Part shown: in pieces, positions 25,554 to 33,785 of the stretch
Position numbering within the stretch: position 1 is the first letter of the stretch
How the letters are laid out: each line of letters starts with the position of its first letter
Assembly: GCF_002811765.1 (NCBI RefSeq)
Contig: NZ_NPDR01000003.1
Span: forward strand, 186,001-250,000
From: Leptospira saintgironsiae
GTDB lineage: Bacteria; Spirochaetota; Leptospiria; Leptospirales; Leptospiraceae
Direction: 5' to 3'
Length of the DNA: 64,000 nucleotides
Translations under genes and position numbers: made by a program
Notes under the pieces: model-generated
What the model was told of the DNA's origin: nothing
Database searches by the model: none
The model's input: the letters and a program-made list of their open reading frames with translations, nothing else

Positions 25554-27218
25554 ATGAAATCCTCCTTCTTTCCATACTGGTGTATTCTAATGGATCCTTC
25601 CGGATTGATCATTGAGACCAATCTTCCTTTGGATTCCTGGAGACAAAATCCTCTCTCCTATTTTTTACATGGAACAGAGACGATCCAAGGGGAGAATGGA
25701 AGTGCCGTTCTATCTTGGCAGCCTGGAAAAAGCCCTCTCTCATTCCCAGGAAGTACAGGACTACTAGCAAGTTGGTCTCTTACTCATGGGATGTTTTGGA
25801 TCAAGATGGAACCAATGGAAGAAGGTTCCGCTTCTCTTCTTGAAAATTCTTTTTGGAAAGAATTTCTATCCAGCGACAGACCATTCCGACAAATTTTTGA
25901 GACCAACCAAGCAATCAAATGGATCTTAGATCCTGACTCCGGAGATATTTTATACGCAAATCAGTCTGCAAGCCAATTCTACGGTTATAGCCAAGAAGAG
26001 CTTTTGCAGATGAAGATCACTGATATAAACATTTTTACGAAAGAACAAATTTTCGAAGAGATGAGGCAAGCTGCAATAGAAGCCAGACAATATTTCAGAT
26101 TCAGACATAAATTAAAAAGTGGAGAGATCCGCGAGATGGAAGTTTATAGCGGACCTTTACAGTTCGGAGGTAAAAGGGTACTATTCTCCATTTTATACGA
26201 TGTCACGGAAAGAGTGATGGCGATATCTTCTTTAGAAGAAAGTGAAAGAAGATATCGATCCTTAGTAGAAAGTGCATCTGATTCAATTATCATTACAAAT
26301 TTTGAAACTAAAATTTTGGAAGTGAATAGAAGAATGTCCGAACTTTTAGAATATACCAAAGAAGAACTTCAAAAATTCTCCTTAAAAGATATTCTGGACG
26401 AAGAAAGTTATGCGGATGCAATTCATAGAATTCCTTCATTAGAAATTGGTAAACCTGTAATCTTAAACAGAAAATTCAAGGCCAAATCAGGTAAAATTAT
26501 AGAAGCAGAGGTAAACGCAGTCCGTATAGATGAATCACGTTATATGGGGATCGTGAGGGATGTCACCGAAAGGAATTTTATGACTAGAACCTTGGAAAAG
26601 TCTTTAAAGGAAAAAGAGGCTATGCTCCAAGAAATTCACCATAGAGTCAAAAATAACCTGCAAGTGATCTCAAGCCTTCTTGGCCTACAATATGAGAATA
26701 CGGAAGATCCAAACCTAAAACGTATCCTGCAAGAATGTGAGAATCGGGTTAAGTCTATGGGATTTGTTCATGCTGAATTATATAGGTCTGAAAATTTTGC
26801 AGCGGTAGACTTAGAGAATTATTTTACAACAGTTTCTTCTAACCTGATCAGAGCTTATGGAGGACTTCCTCGTATCCAACTCCAATTGGATCTGAGTTCT
26901 CTGGAAGTTAGCATAGAAAGAGCGATCCCTCTCGGTCTGATCTTAAATGAACTTCTCACCAACTCCTTAAAATACGCTTTTCCGGAAGATCGTTCCGGAA
27001 AAATACAAGTTAAGATCTTTAGAGAAGAACAGAATATCGTCTTCGCATACTCAGACGACGGGGTAGGTTTTAGAAAAGAAAATCAGAATGGCTCTGGAAC
27101 TATAGGTATCCAGCTGATTGAGATCTTATCCAGGCAGTTAAAGGCAAACTCTGAATTTACTTCGGAAAATGGAGTTGTTTTTCGTCTTAGAATTCCGGAC
27201 CGAAACCCAGGAAAGTAG
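25554..27218 (+). CDS. PAS-PAS sensor kinase of HisKA_2/HWE type
   Basis: 554 residues, no membrane helices. A poorly conserved first ~110 residues (possibly another PAS-like sensor) is followed by PAS at ~115-225 and ~230-345, then HisKA_2 with the acceptor His in LQEIHHRVKNNLQVISSLL and a HATPase domain (LILNELLTNSLKYAFP, DDGVGF, GTIGIQLIEIL). HisKA_2 kinases typically feed receiver-only or non-DNA-binding regulators. The next gene, 49 bases on, is a cyclic-nucleotide-binding protein. Two paralogues with the same core lie at 28706 and 45608. Confidence 0.93.
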   Translation: MKSSFFPYWCILMDPSGLIIETNLPLDSWRQNPLSYFLHGTETIQGENGSAVLSWQPGKSPLSFPGSTGLLASWSLTHGMFWIKMEPMEEGSASLLENSFWKEFLSSDRPFRQIFETNQAIKWILDPDSGDILYANQSASQFYGYSQEELLQMKITDINIFTKEQIFEEMRQAAIEARQYFRFRHKLKSGEIREMEVYSGPLQFGGKRVLFSILYDVTERVMAISSLEESERRYRSLVESASDSIIITNFETKILEVNRRMSELLEYTKEELQKFSLKDILDEESYADAIHRIPSLEIGKPVILNRKFKAKSGKIIEAEVNAVRIDESRYMGIVRDVTERNFMTRTLEKSLKEKEAMLQEIHHRVKNNLQVISSLLGLQYENTEDPNLKRILQECENRVKSMGFVHAELYRSENFAAVDLENYFTTVSSNLIRAYGGLPRIQLQLDLSSLEVSIERAIPLGLILNELLTNSLKYAFPEDRSGKIQVKIFREEQNIVFAYSDDGVGFRKENQNGSGTIGIQLIEILSRQLKANSEFTSENGVVFRLRIPDRNPGK

Positions 27219-27267
27219 CTTGATGGTTTTTTTCTAGGCTCAATACTCGGTCTTTGGTAAGGAACAC

Positions 27268-27741
27268 ATGCAACACACTACAGAAGAAATCCTACACCAG
27301 ATTTATTTATTTTCCAGCTTCTCTATGGATGAATTAGCCAAAATAGCGGAGAAGACAAAATACAAGGTCCTTGAACAAGGGGACGCGGTTTACCAAGAAG
27401 GGAACGATGCAAAAGCCTTCTATGTGGTAATGTACGGAACTCTGAAAATTTTAACCTCTACCGAAAAAGGGGACGATGTAAGCGTAACCACGATTGCAAC
27501 AGGCGATCATTTCGGAGAATTCCCATTTTTGGATCAAGGGAAAAGAGCTGGAACAGTAGAAGCAATGGAACGTTGCGAACTTTTGGAAATTCCGTTCGAA
27601 CATCTGCAACATATTCTGGATTCGGATAAGGAACTCGCTCTTAAGTTTTATAAAGGGATCACCACTTATTTGGTGAAAAGAATGAGACTTTTGACTCATG
27701 ACTTAGCTTACGCTAGAGAATTAAAAAAACGTTATTCGTGA
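27268..27741 (+). CDS. Cyclic nucleotide-binding domain protein (single domain)
   Basis: 157 residues, essentially one CRP-type cNMP-binding beta-barrel: LFSSFSMDELAKIAEK start, YQEGNDAKAFYVVMYGTLKI, then the phosphate-binding cassette GDHFGEFPFLDQGKRAGTV, where Gly-Glu and Arg-Ala are kept. A C-terminal helix follows, but there is no helix-turn-helix, so it is not a transcription factor by itself. AAGGA precedes the start. It probably binds cAMP or cGMP and acts through protein contacts. It sits between a sensor kinase and a lipoprotein hydrolase gene (7-base gap). Confidence 0.9.
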   Translation: MQHTTEEILHQIYLFSSFSMDELAKIAEKTKYKVLEQGDAVYQEGNDAKAFYVVMYGTLKILTSTEKGDDVSVTTIATGDHFGEFPFLDQGKRAGTVEAMERCELLEIPFEHLQHILDSDKELALKFYKGITTYLVKRMRLLTHDLAYARELKKRYS

Positions 27742-27748
27742 TCTGACT

Positions 27749-28660
27749 ATGAACCGCAAATTTTTCCCAATCTACCTTTTTCTAATTCTATTCGGGCTTA
27801 CCTATTGCACTGAGACACTCGTCAAAACTGGCATCGGTTATGAAAGGTGGAAAGCCGGCCTTGAAAAAAAACAAACCAAGCTAGAACCTTGGAACTGGGT
27901 ATATTTAGAAGGCGGAGAAGGTAGCGAAAAAATCCTGATGGTCCATGGATTCGGCGGAGACAAAGACAATTGGACTAGATTCTCCAAATGGCTTACTCCT
28001 ACATATACTGTAGTAGCAGTGGATCTTCCTGGTTTTGGGGAGAATGATAGAATTGCAGATCAGGATTATAATATTGCCCAGCAAGTAAAACGATTAGATG
28101 AGTTCGTTACTAAACTTGGTTGGGAAAAATTCCATATCGTAGGAAACTCTATGGGAGGAGCAATCTCTGGAGTATATGCAGCAACTTATCCTCAAAAAGT
28201 TATATCTTTAGGATTATTTGCTCCTTCCGGTGTAAATAGCCCTGAAAAAAGTGAATTGTCCAAAAATCTGGAGAAGGGGAAAAATAATTTAGTTGCGACT
28301 AACGCAGAAGAATTTCAAGAATTAATGAAATTCATTTTTGTAACTCCTCCTCCAATTCCTTCTTTTTTAGCGTCTTATTTCGCAGAAAAAGCGATCAAAA
28401 ATTCTGAATTTAATAAATACATATTCAAACAGATCAGATCTACAGGATTTCCTTTGCAGGAAAATATGAATAAGATCCAAGCAAGAACCTTAATACTTTG
28501 GGGAGATACTGATAGAGTGTTGAGTGTCTCCGGAGCTGGAGTATTAGAGAAAGGTATCAAAGGATCGAAAAAGGTGATCTTGAAAGATATGGGTCATGTT
28601 CCCATGCTGGAAAGACCAGAAGAAGTCGCGAATACTTACAAAGAATTTTTAGTGAAGTAG
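27749..28660 (+). CDS. Lipoprotein alpha/beta hydrolase
   Basis: 303 residues with a lipoprotein signal peptide ending LTYC (Cys20). The hydrolase fold is complete: MVHGFGGDKDNW, VAVDLPGFGEND, nucleophile IVGNSMGGA, acid ILWGDTDRV and His in KDMGHVPMLERPEE. It should be a membrane-tethered esterase or lipase facing the periplasm or the surface. Close to lipases such as LipV or meta-cleavage hydrolases in sequence pattern; substrate unknown. Seven bases after the cNMP-binding gene and 45 before the next kinase. Confidence 0.92.
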   Translation: MNRKFFPIYLFLILFGLTYCTETLVKTGIGYERWKAGLEKKQTKLEPWNWVYLEGGEGSEKILMVHGFGGDKDNWTRFSKWLTPTYTVVAVDLPGFGENDRIADQDYNIAQQVKRLDEFVTKLGWEKFHIVGNSMGGAISGVYAATYPQKVISLGLFAPSGVNSPEKSELSKNLEKGKNNLVATNAEEFQELMKFIFVTPPPIPSFLASYFAEKAIKNSEFNKYIFKQIRSTGFPLQENMNKIQARTLILWGDTDRVLSVSGAGVLEKGIKGSKKVILKDMGHVPMLERPEEVANTYKEFLVK

Positions 28661-28705
28661 GCTCCAAGAAAACCTCGTTTTTCTTAGGAGTTATTCGGAG
28701 TTGCG

Positions 28706-30937
28706 ATGGCTCTTGCCAAACTTTTAAAATGGTTTCAAAATCGGAATATTCGAAAAAAAATAGAAAAAGAGATCCGCGCCCTCGCGCCCGAAGTATTTAA
28801 CGATTATCTTTATAGGGTAGATATATTAGATAATGGAAATCTAATATTAAGTTGGGCAAACGAAGGATTTTTAAAATTCTGCGGTATCGGTATAGACGAT
28901 TTGAGTAATCCTTGGCCAGCCGCAGATCCAAGATACTTTCATCCTGACGATCAAGATCTGATCAAACAAAGAGTAAGATCCTTACTCGCTGGAAATGCAA
29001 GAGCAGACGAGTATAGGGCCTATGGTCCAGACGGGCAGATTAGATGGATAAGAGATCATGCTCATCCTATTTGGGATCCTGTCAAAAAGAGAGTCTCCCA
29101 GATCTACGGTTCCTTCCAAGATCTAACTCCATTAAGAAAAAGTGAAATAGTTCTACAGGACCAACTTTCCTACACAAATATCCTATTGGATAGCACGGAA
29201 GAATGGGTAATCAGGGTAAACCAAGCGGGGAAGTTACAATATGTAAATTCTTCCGGAAGATCCGAGGTCAGAAGACAATTCGGGATAGAATTACTTCCAG
29301 ATACTAAGATCTTATCCTTGATTTCTGAAACTCATAAGGAAATTTTCCAAGCACAATTAAACAAGGCCTTCTCAGGAGCAAAGGTCAAATGGCATTTCTC
29401 TAAACTATTTCCAGTCCAGCCAAATTCAGAGTTAGAAGTTTCCTTTGCTCCATTATCTAAAGAAGGAGCAATTAACGAAGTAGTAATATTCCTAAAAGAC
29501 GTAACTCTTAGGACTGTCTGGGAAACGGCACTACTGGCAAGTGAAGAAAAATATAGAAAATTAGTAGAAGTTTCTCCAGATGCGATAGGCCTACATGCCG
29601 ACGGAAAAGTAATCTATATCAACGAAACTGGTCTGAAGATGCTTGGTTATGAAACCTTAGAAGAGGTGGAAGGACGGCCTATCGTAGAATTTATACATCC
29701 TGAGTCCAGACAGGTTGTGGCAGAAAGAGTTCTAAAGGCAATGCTCAAATCGGAACCGTTGGAACCGAAAGAAGAAAAATTCATTCGTAAAGATGGATCA
29801 GAGATCTCTGTAGAAGTTTCGGGGATAGCATTCGAACAAAGAGGCCAAAAATTAATGCAGGTGATTGTCAGAGATATCACCGAAAGAAAAAAAGCAGAAC
29901 ACGAATTAAGCGAACTTAGAAAAAAGATCCTACAAACGAACGACAGACTTCAGGCGATCATAGAAGGTGTAAAAGATTCTATCTGCGCAGTAGATATGGA
30001 TCTAAGAGTTATCTCCTGCAATACAGCATTCGAACTTATGGTCTGGAAAGTTTATGGAAAACGTATTACAGTTGGCCAAAAGATCTGGGATATAGGCATA
30101 GAAGATCCGGAAGAAAGAGATAGGATTATTCGAAATTGGAGTAGGGCTCTTACTGGTGAAGTTTTCAAGACGGAGAGAAAAATTTCAGGCCTAGTCAAAG
30201 ATTCCATCGTGCTTGAAATAAACTATAGTTCTATCAGAGATGAAAGTCATAATATGATAGGTGCGACACAGATCATCCGGGATGTAACAGATAGATACCA
30301 ATACGAAGAAACCTTAAGAAAATCCTTGGACGAAAAAGAAGTGATGTTGAAGGAGATCCATCATAGGGTTAAAAATAATCTGCAAGTGGTTTCTAGCCTC
30401 TTAAGTTTGCAGACTGATTTTACTGACGATCCAAAACTAGTTTCCATTTTAAAAGAATGTGAGAGAAGGATCCAGTCCATGGCTCTCGTTCACAAAGAAC
30501 TTTATCAGAATGATACAATAGCAGATGCTGACTTTACTGAATATCTAAACAATCTACTTGTGGCGCTTGTACAATCATTCGGCGCAAACAAAAGAGTCGG
30601 TTATTCGATAGAATCTCAAGATATACGTTTAAATTTGGATTTTGCGATCCCTCTTGCATTAGTATTTAATGAACTAGTTTCAAATTCCTTAAAATACGCA
30701 TTCCCTGGAAATCAAAATGGAGAGATATTTATCTCTATCTCTAAAATGGAAGACGGGCTTTCTATCTCTATTGGAGATAATGGAGTAGGACTTCCTAAAA
30801 CAGTGGATGTTAGAAATTCTGAAGGACTTGGCTTGCAGCTGGTGGGAATGTTATTGGATAAGCTCAAAGCAAAATGGGGACTCGAAACTGTAGAAATCGG
30901 TACCAGATATAAAATAGAACTTCCTATTCCTAAATAG
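28706..30937 (+). CDS. Four-PAS sensor kinase of HisKA_2/HWE type
   Basis: 743 residues, soluble. Four PAS domains follow one another: ~35-150 (with a clear PAC tail RWIRDHAHPIWDP), ~155-275, ~283-400 (SPDAIGLHADGKVIYINETG) and ~408-530. HisKA_2 follows with LKEIHHRVKNNLQVVSSLL, then a HATPase domain (LALVFNELVSNSLKYAFP, GDNGVGLP, GLGLQLVGMLL). The stack of sensors suggests integration of several intracellular signals. Very close relative of the cores at 25554 and 45608. An ABC-F gene starts 48 bases downstream but need not be functionally linked. Confidence 0.93.
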   Translation: MALAKLLKWFQNRNIRKKIEKEIRALAPEVFNDYLYRVDILDNGNLILSWANEGFLKFCGIGIDDLSNPWPAADPRYFHPDDQDLIKQRVRSLLAGNARADEYRAYGPDGQIRWIRDHAHPIWDPVKKRVSQIYGSFQDLTPLRKSEIVLQDQLSYTNILLDSTEEWVIRVNQAGKLQYVNSSGRSEVRRQFGIELLPDTKILSLISETHKEIFQAQLNKAFSGAKVKWHFSKLFPVQPNSELEVSFAPLSKEGAINEVVIFLKDVTLRTVWETALLASEEKYRKLVEVSPDAIGLHADGKVIYINETGLKMLGYETLEEVEGRPIVEFIHPESRQVVAERVLKAMLKSEPLEPKEEKFIRKDGSEISVEVSGIAFEQRGQKLMQVIVRDITERKKAEHELSELRKKILQTNDRLQAIIEGVKDSICAVDMDLRVISCNTAFELMVWKVYGKRITVGQKIWDIGIEDPEERDRIIRNWSRALTGEVFKTERKISGLVKDSIVLEINYSSIRDESHNMIGATQIIRDVTDRYQYEETLRKSLDEKEVMLKEIHHRVKNNLQVVSSLLSLQTDFTDDPKLVSILKECERRIQSMALVHKELYQNDTIADADFTEYLNNLLVALVQSFGANKRVGYSIESQDIRLNLDFAIPLALVFNELVSNSLKYAFPGNQNGEIFISISKMEDGLSISIGDNGVGLPKTVDVRNSEGLGLQLVGMLLDKLKAKWGLETVEIGTRYKIELPIPK

Positions 30938-30985
30938 ATCTTTAAAAGAATTGCTTCTCACCTGGTTTCAAAAAGGCTGGAAGCG

Positions 30986-32848
30986 ATGAATCTAATCTCC
31001 ATAGATAAAGTCGGTAAATCTATCGGCGAAAAACAACTTTTCCAAAACCTAAGCTTTGGGATAGATGAAGGAGAAAAAACGGGACTACTCGGGATCAACG
31101 GATCCGGAAAATCCACCTTGCTTAGGATCTTACTCGGAATAGAAGAACCTGACACTGGCAAAGTAGTTCGAAATAGAGAACTCAAAATTTCATTCTTATC
31201 CCAATTTCCAGAATTCGATCCTGACAAAACTGTATTAGAACATATACTTTCCGGTTCTGGAATTCTTTTAGATACTGTAAGAAGATACGAAAAGGCATGT
31301 ATTGAACTCGAAAAAGGCGGAGAAGAAGCCGAAAAAGAATATCATCTCGCGATGGAAGAAATGGATTCTAAACAGGCTTGGGAACTGGAATCCAAACTCA
31401 AAAATATATTAAGAGAACTGAATATACCTGATCTTTCCAGAAAAATGGGAGAGCTTTCGGGAGGAATGGCCAAAAAAGTATCTCTCGCGCAGGCCCTGAC
31501 TGACGAATCCAATTTTTTGGTATTAGACGAACCTACCAACCACTTGGATATAGATGCAATCCTTTGGTTACAAGACTTCTTAACAAATACTGATAAAGCA
31601 GTTTTACTTGTTACACACGATAGATATTTTTTAGAAGAAATCGCAAACCGCATCTTAGAAATAGATAGAGGGAATTTTAGAGTTTATCCCGGAAATTACG
31701 ATCTATATCTGGAAAAAAAAGTAGAGATGCAAGTAATCGAAGAAAAGGAAGAAGCAAAACGAAAATCCTTTCTTAGAACAGAACTTGAATGGCTAAAACG
31801 CCAGCCTAAAGCCAGAGGGACCAAACAAAAAGCCAGAACGGATCGTGCGATCGAAGTAATGGAAAGAAAAAAGGCAGGCAAGGATATCGTCCTGGATATT
31901 TCTGTTTCTGGCAGAAGGCTCGGCGGTAAAATATTAGAATTAAAGAATATTAAAAAATCTTATACAAAAGCAGAACTAATTTCTGGATTCTCTTACGTAT
32001 TTAAGGGAAAAGAAAGGATTGGTGTAGTAGGTCCAAACGGTGCCGGAAAAACCACTCTTTTAAATTTAATCACCGGAAGGGAAAAAACGGACTCTGGAGA
32101 TGTTGCAGCAGGCTTAAATACAAGTTTTGGATATTTCGATCAGCTTGGAAAGGAACTTCCTGGTCCTAAAAAAGTATTAGATTATGTTAAAGAAGAGATC
32201 GCACCTACGATCAAAATGAATGATGGAAGTTCTTGGACTGCTTCTCAGTTCTTAGAAAGGTTTTTATTTCCTCCTCAATTGCAACAAACCAAGATAGAGA
32301 GACTTTCCGGTGGAGAAAAGAAAAGACTTTATCTAATTCTACTTCTCATGAAAAATCCAAACTTTTTAGTTTTGGATGAGCCTACAAACGATCTGGACAT
32401 TCCAACACTTTCTGTACTCGAGGAATTTTTAGATGATTTTCCTGGAGTGGTGCTCGTAGTCTCACACGATCGTTACTTCATGGACCGTGTCACAGATTAT
32501 CTATTCGTATTCAAAGGAGAAGGGACGATAGACAGATTTCCTGGAAACTATTCAGAATATCTGGAATACAGAGAATACGAAGAAAAAGAAATCAAGACTA
32601 ACACTCCTAAACCAACTGAAAAACAAACGGACAATAAGAAGAAGGGCCTAAGCTACCAAGACAAAAGAAAACTGGAAATCTTGGAAAAGGAAATACTCTC
32701 TTTGGAAACAGAAGAGAAGGAGCTGGTCCAAAACCTACAGTCTTCTGATCCGGAACTTGCCAGAAAATCTGGAGAACGACTAAGTAATCTACAAGAAGAA
32801 TTGCAGAAGAAGGTCATTGAATGGGAAGAGCTTGCTTCTAAAGAATAG
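30986..32848 (+). CDS. uup: ABC-F family ATPase (Uup-like)
   Basis: 620 residues with two ABC ATPase domains and no membrane part. Walker A: GINGSGKST (~38) and GPNGAGKTT (~350); signature LSGGMAKKVSLAQAL and LSGGEKKRLYLILL; Walker B with LVLDEPTNHLD and LVLDEPTNDLD; a lysine/arginine-rich linker (~230-295) between domains. The charged C-terminal coiled coil (~550-620) is the feature that separates Uup from EttA. ABC-F proteins act on ribosomes, and Uup also in DNA/ribosome quality control, in the cytoplasm. An antibiotic-resistance role is possible but the linker gives no sign of it. Confidence 0.88.
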   Translation: MNLISIDKVGKSIGEKQLFQNLSFGIDEGEKTGLLGINGSGKSTLLRILLGIEEPDTGKVVRNRELKISFLSQFPEFDPDKTVLEHILSGSGILLDTVRRYEKACIELEKGGEEAEKEYHLAMEEMDSKQAWELESKLKNILRELNIPDLSRKMGELSGGMAKKVSLAQALTDESNFLVLDEPTNHLDIDAILWLQDFLTNTDKAVLLVTHDRYFLEEIANRILEIDRGNFRVYPGNYDLYLEKKVEMQVIEEKEEAKRKSFLRTELEWLKRQPKARGTKQKARTDRAIEVMERKKAGKDIVLDISVSGRRLGGKILELKNIKKSYTKAELISGFSYVFKGKERIGVVGPNGAGKTTLLNLITGREKTDSGDVAAGLNTSFGYFDQLGKELPGPKKVLDYVKEEIAPTIKMNDGSSWTASQFLERFLFPPQLQQTKIERLSGGEKKRLYLILLLMKNPNFLVLDEPTNDLDIPTLSVLEEFLDDFPGVVLVVSHDRYFMDRVTDYLFVFKGEGTIDRFPGNYSEYLEYREYEEKEIKTNTPKPTEKQTDNKKKGLSYQDKRKLEILEKEILSLETEEKELVQNLQSSDPELARKSGERLSNLQEELQKKVIEWEELASKE

Positions 32849-32910
32849 AATTCGCTCTAATCTACCAATTGCCGTTGCTCTGTAACTAATATGTAAATCT
32901 TCTATCTCCA

Positions 32911-32926
32911 TTAAACACTGTTAAAC
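32911..32926 (+). repeat. Direct repeat TTAAAC-N4-TTAAAC
   Basis: Two exact TTAAAC hexamers start ten bases apart, one helical turn, about 90-105 bases upstream of the DUF1566 lipoprotein gene. This is the geometry of tandem response-regulator half-sites; it may also be chance in A/T-rich DNA. A 12-base palindrome AAGAATATTCTT lies at 32957-32968. Confidence 0.25.
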
Positions 32927-33016
32927 GAACTAACCCAAAGTGATTAGTTTTGTATGAAGAATATTCTTAATCTGATGATTTTTGTTCCTTAGTGTCGCTC
33001 GATGCTTGACTAAAAA

Positions 33017-33733
33017 ATGAACAAAAACATCTTCCTTCCTATGAAACATCTATATGCAATACTCTTACTTTCCGTTATCTCTTTCTTCAATTGCGCAGGG
33101 CCCAAACAAGATGATCTAAGCGGCTTACTGCTATTATTAGGAGCAGGAGGACCTGGGAGTTCTTTCCATTGTGGTCAGACGGTTGCGAATCCGGTTTCAG
33201 TTTCCTTTGCTGCTTCTAACGGAAATTATGTGACTGAATCTAATCTACTTACTGCTCTCGGTGGCGATAATTGCAGCACTCCGAATCTTACTGATAATAA
33301 TAATGGAACAGTAACAGACTCTGAGAATCGTTTTATTTGGACACTTTGTGTACTCGATGATTCATCGAATCAACCGAATACCTTTAGCTCTCCTAATTGC
33401 GCGGGCTTTGACGCAAATGATTCTAGTTTTAGCCAGACTAACGCTTCGACTACTTGTTCCAATTTGACATTCGCAAGCCGTTCCGATTGGATTTTACCCG
33501 ATGCAATCCAATTACATTCTCTTCGAAGCGCAAGTTCTCCTTATGTTCTTGGAGCTTTTGGAAGTGCAAATAATTCTATAGGAGATTCTGGAACCGCTTG
33601 GTCTAGCACCGTTATTAATGGTACTATAGAGGCACTAGGGATCACCTCACTTTATGAAGCTACAAATGTGTTTAGAGCGTTTACTCCCAGCACTACCGGG
33701 CAAACAACCGTAGTTTGCGTAGCGAAATATTAA
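33017..33733 (+). CDS. DUF1566 (Lcl-type) lipoprotein
   Basis: 238 residues. The signal peptide leads to FFNC (Cys at 27 if ATG 33017 is used; ATG 33041 gives a shorter, equally plausible signal). A Gly/Leu stretch follows, then a DUF1566 domain: TDNNNGTVTDSENRFIW, FASRSDWILPDAIQLHSL and a C-terminal TTVVCVAKY. These domains, related to the C-terminal part of Legionella collagen-like proteins, are common in leptospiral lipoproteins and likely surface-associated. Six or more Cys suggest disulfides. Transcribed alone, convergent with the beta-helix lipoprotein gene. Confidence 0.88.
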   Translation: MNKNIFLPMKHLYAILLLSVISFFNCAGPKQDDLSGLLLLLGAGGPGSSFHCGQTVANPVSVSFAASNGNYVTESNLLTALGGDNCSTPNLTDNNNGTVTDSENRFIWTLCVLDDSSNQPNTFSSPNCAGFDANDSSFSQTNASTTCSNLTFASRSDWILPDAIQLHSLRSASSPYVLGAFGSANNSIGDSGTAWSSTVINGTIEALGITSLYEATNVFRAFTPSTTGQTTVVCVAKY

Positions 33734-33760
33734 AAAAATAAAAAGTATTAAACTTTACTA

Positions 33761-33785
33761 CGGCTGCTTTTTTTAAAAACAGCCG
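33761..33785. terminator. Hairpin at the convergent end of two lipoprotein genes
   Basis: CGGCTG (33761-33766) pairs with CAGCCG (33780-33785), and the enclosed T- and A-runs extend the stem after one bulged base. The minus-strand stop codon (33773-33775) lies inside. Read on the minus strand, the arm is followed by an A/T-rich tract with T-runs, so it may end that transcript. Confidence 0.45.
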
